7,513 nt of DNA from Comamonadaceae bacterium (GTDB taxonomy: Bacteria; Pseudomonadota; Gammaproteobacteria; Burkholderiales; Burkholderiaceae_C), in NCBI GenBank assembly GCA_947475495.1, contig CANJNX010000028.1, positions 1 to 7,513 of the forward strand, given 5' to 3'. Below are positions 5,831 through 7,513 of this stretch, in pieces (within the stretch, counting starts at the first letter, position 1; every line of letters begins with the position of its first letter). The translations under genes and the position numbers were made by a program. The notes under the pieces were generated by a model. That model was not told the DNA's origin, did not search any database, and saw only the letters and a program-made list of their open reading frames with translations.

Positions 5831-7249
5831 TCAATGGCGCGCACCGCTAAGTGCAGCGCGGGGTTTGCGAGACGACTCACCTGTTGGCAATGCTTGGGGC
5901 AATAGCGTGGCCACGGTCAAGGCATCGTCTCCAAAATACCGCGCTGCCACCGCTTGCACCTGTTCGGGTTGGATGGCGCGTAAGCGTTCTAACCACATTG
6001 AATCAAAGGCCAAGGGCAAACCGGTGGCCCAATGCACGCCCAGAATGCGGGCTTGGTTAAAAACGCTGTCGCGCTTGAACACTTCGCCCGCCGACCACTG
6101 GTTGATCACCCGCTTGAGTTCTTGCGCGCTCACGCCCTGGGTGGCAACGCGTTGAACTTGTGCCCGCAATGCCGCTTCTAAGGCGGCGCTGGTCTTACCG
6201 CTGGCAGGAACCCCCGTGAGCATAAAGGTCACCGGGCCGCGCGCTGTCGCGCCATAGTAGGCAGAAGCGCTGTCGGCCACATGGTCATCGGGCTGGGTCA
6301 AGGCTTTGTCCAGTCGTGCGCCTGCGTAACCGTCCAACACTGCAGATAGCAGCGTCAGCGCCAAAGCATCTTGCGTAGCAGCGTCCCACTCTTTTTGCGC
6401 CACTGCTGCAGTCGTCACACCAGGCACTTTGAATGCCAGCGCAACATAGGCCTGCTCCGCAGGCGCTTTGAAGTCGATGCGGCGCAGACCGTTTTGCGCC
6501 GGCTCTGTGCGTGGTTTGCGCACAGGCGCTTGTGCCCCTGGGATTGAGCCATACCACTTTTCAGCCAGCGCACGGACCGTTTGCGGATCCACATCACCCG
6601 CCACCACCACGGCCGCATTGGTCGGCACATACCAGCGCTTATAGAAAGCACGGGCGTCGTCGGGCTGCATGGCCTCCAGGTCACTCATCCAACCCACAAT
6701 CGGGCGGCGGTAAGGCGAGGCTTGGTAGCTTGTTGCACTCAAAGCCTCAAACAAGCGGGCATGGGGGCTGTCTTCGGTGCGCAAGCGGCGCTCCTCTTTG
6801 ACCACCTCGAGCTCTTTGCGAAAGTCATCATCGCTCCACTGGTTGTTGGCAAAACGGTCTGCTTCCAATGCCATCACGTCAGCGAGACGGTCTGCTGGAA
6901 TTTGTTGGAAATAGCCGGTGTAGTCCTTGCTGGTGAAAGCGTTTTCACGCCCGCCCAAAGCCGCAACGCGGCGAGAAAAATCGCCCGCTTTGACGCTTGG
7001 CGTTCCTTTGAAAAGCATATGCTCCAAAAGGTGGGCCACCCCGGAGGTGCCATCAACCTCGTCCATCGACCCCACCCGCACCCACAGCATGTGCACCGCC
7101 GTGGGCGCACGGTGGTCGGGCTTAACAATCAGCGTCATTCCGTTGGAAAGTGTGAACTGTTCTATCGCATCTGGCGCGGCGTGGGCCACAGGAATGGCCA
7201 AGAGCAAAGAAAAGCCTAAACGGAAAAAATAAAGTGCGGTGTGTTTCAT
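5831..7249 (-). CDS. M16 family zinc metallopeptidase, catalytic subunit
   Basis: This 472-residue protein carries the inverted zinc motif HLLEH at 73-77 (H73, E76, H77), followed about 75 residues later by EE (152-153) in VVKEERRLR, which supplies the third zinc ligand in the family. The second domain lies at about 260-450. Residues 1-24 (MKHTALYFFR..., cleavage after AHA) form a signal peptide, so the enzyme should act in the periplasm on peptides or unfolded proteins; the real substrate is unknown. The frame stays open to 7447, but the signal peptide places the start at ATG 7249 or, four codons earlier, ATG 7261. Starting further upstream would bury the export signal and lie antisense to ftsY. 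Neither start has a clear Shine-Dalgarno sequence. It heads an apparent operon with the non-catalytic M16 protein and greB and is divergent from ftsY. Confidence 0.93.
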   Translation of the reverse strand: MKHTALYFFRLGFSLLLAIPVAHAAPDAIEQFTLSNGMTLIVKPDHRAPTAVHMLWVRVGSMDEVDGTSGVAHLLEHMLFKGTPSVKAGDFSRRVAALGGRENAFTSKDYTGYFQQIPADRLADVMALEADRFANNQWSDDDFRKELEVVKEERRLRTEDSPHARLFEALSATSYQASPYRRPIVGWMSDLEAMQPDDARAFYKRWYVPTNAAVVVAGDVDPQTVRALAEKWYGSIPGAQAPVRKPRTEPAQNGLRRIDFKAPAEQAYVALAFKVPGVTTAAVAQKEWDAATQDALALTLLSAVLDGYAGARLDKALTQPDDHVADSASAYYGATARGPVTFMLTGVPASGKTSAALEAALRAQVQRVATQGVSAQELKRVINQWSAGEVFKRDSVFNQARILGVHWATGLPLAFDSMWLERLRAIQPEQVQAVAARYFGDDALTVATLLPQALPTGESSRKPRAALSGARH

Positions 7250-7269
7250 AGAATGGTGCATTCTAAGAA
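7245..7269. repeat. 25-base dyad in the M16/ftsY divergent gap
   Basis: The arms 7245-7255 (TTCATAGAATG) and 7259-7269 (CATTCTAAGAA) are inverted repeats matching at 10 of 11 positions around a 3-base centre, GTG. Each arm also holds TTCnnnGAA (7245-7253 and 7261-7269), and each contains TAGAAT, five of six matches to a -10 box: plus strand at 7249-7254, minus strand at 7265-7260. The dyad nearly fills the 28-base gap and covers both candidate start codons of the M16 peptidase. It could be an operator, paired divergent -10 elements, or an RNA hairpin in either leader. No good -35 box accompanies either TAGAAT. Confidence 0.5.
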
Positions 7270-7277
7270 CGCATGCC

Positions 7278-7513
7278 ATGTTCAGCTTTTTCAAAAAAAA
7301 ATCTCCCTCTTTAACGTCTGTCGACGACTCGCCTGCCCCTCGCCTTGCACCGGATGCTAACGATCGTCTTAGTTGGGTTGCCAGACTCAAAAACGGACTG
7401 GGGAAAACCGCGGCCAGTATTTCCCACGTTTTCGGTGGCTCGCGCATTGACGAGGCCTTGTTTGAAGACCTTGAAAGCGCCTTGCTGATGGCCGATGCCG
7501 GCGTGGCAGCGAC
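7278..7513 (+). CDS. ftsY: Signal recognition particle receptor FtsY, N-terminal part (3' end outside window)
   Basis: The ATG at 7278 opens a frame that continues to the window edge (78 full codons). It encodes MFSFFKKKSPSL, then an amphipathic, basic segment and the start of the N domain: LSWVARLKNGLGKTAASISHVF and a following stretch ending ALLMADAGVAA, which matches the four-helix N domain of FtsY. FtsY is the GTPase that docks signal recognition particle and ribosome at the inner membrane and passes them to SecYEG or YidC. The GTP-binding G domain lies beyond the window. Only about 30 residues precede the N domain, so the long acidic A domain of E. coli FtsY is missing, as in many betaproteobacterial forms. 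The FF-KKK start could be a membrane-contact element. Codons 6-8 form a run of nine A bases (7293-7301). No strong Shine-Dalgarno sequence is seen. Confidence 0.92.
   Translation, partial: MFSFFKKKSPSLTSVDDSPAPRLAPDANDRLSWVARLKNGLGKTAASISHVFGGSRIDEALFEDLESALLMADAGVAA

Noticed and set aside
5821..5880. GTG start at 5880 for the second M16 protein
   Set aside because: It would overlap the upstream gene by 50 bases and place about 20 extra residues before a good signal peptide; ATG at 5820 (or 5829) fits better.
6581..7219. Plus-strand open frame of 212 codons opposite the M16 peptidase
   Set aside because: It is antisense to the conserved HLLEH region and shows no recognisable domain; a shadow of high-GC coding sequence.
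7250..7447. In-frame extension of the M16 peptidase upstream to a start at 7447
   Set aside because: It would bury a clear signal peptide, has no recognisable content, and lies antisense to the ftsY N-terminus, which is well conserved.

Overview
The window looks like chromosome from a betaproteobacterium of the order Burkholderiales, most likely the family Comamonadaceae. This is inferred from the style of the SpoT, GreB and FtsY sequences, the moderately GC-rich coding DNA and the gene neighbourhood; no search could be run. It is dense, mostly housekeeping DNA. I see no transposase, tRNA, rRNA, CRISPR array or prophage gene.

Layout. (1) Positions 1-1558, plus strand: the 3' end of one periplasmic substrate-binding protein of a branched-chain-amino-acid-type ABC transporter, followed after about 70 bases by a complete paralogue. 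The two are about two-thirds identical over the shared 100 residues. A strong intrinsic terminator at 1575-1607 closes this unit. (2) Positions 1665-3914, plus strand: a full-length bifunctional (p)ppGpp synthetase/hydrolase of the SpoT/Rel type. (3) Positions 3901-7249, minus strand: an apparent operon, read right to left, of an M16 zinc peptidase with intact HxxEH, a second M16 protein lacking that motif but carrying the R/Y pair, and greB, a transcript-cleavage factor. greB converges on spoT and their 3' ends overlap by 14 bases. (4) From 7278, plus strand: the start of ftsY, the signal recognition particle receptor, running off the window and divergent from the M16 operon across only 28 bases.

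How the genes relate. SpoT sets the level of ppGpp and GreB enters the secondary channel of RNA polymerase, so the convergent pair meets functionally at RNA polymerase. The two M16 proteins have the complementary halves expected of a two-subunit M16B peptidase and both carry export signals. FtsY, divergent from them, delivers ribosomes to the membrane for protein insertion. The solute-binding proteins are a separate nutrient-uptake unit whose permease and ATPase genes are not in view.

I found no clear candidate for a new biological system. The best leads are a 25-base, nearly perfect dyad made of two TTCnnnGAA elements filling the ftsY/M16 divergent gap, the overlapping spoT/greB ends, and a possible leaderless start for spoT.
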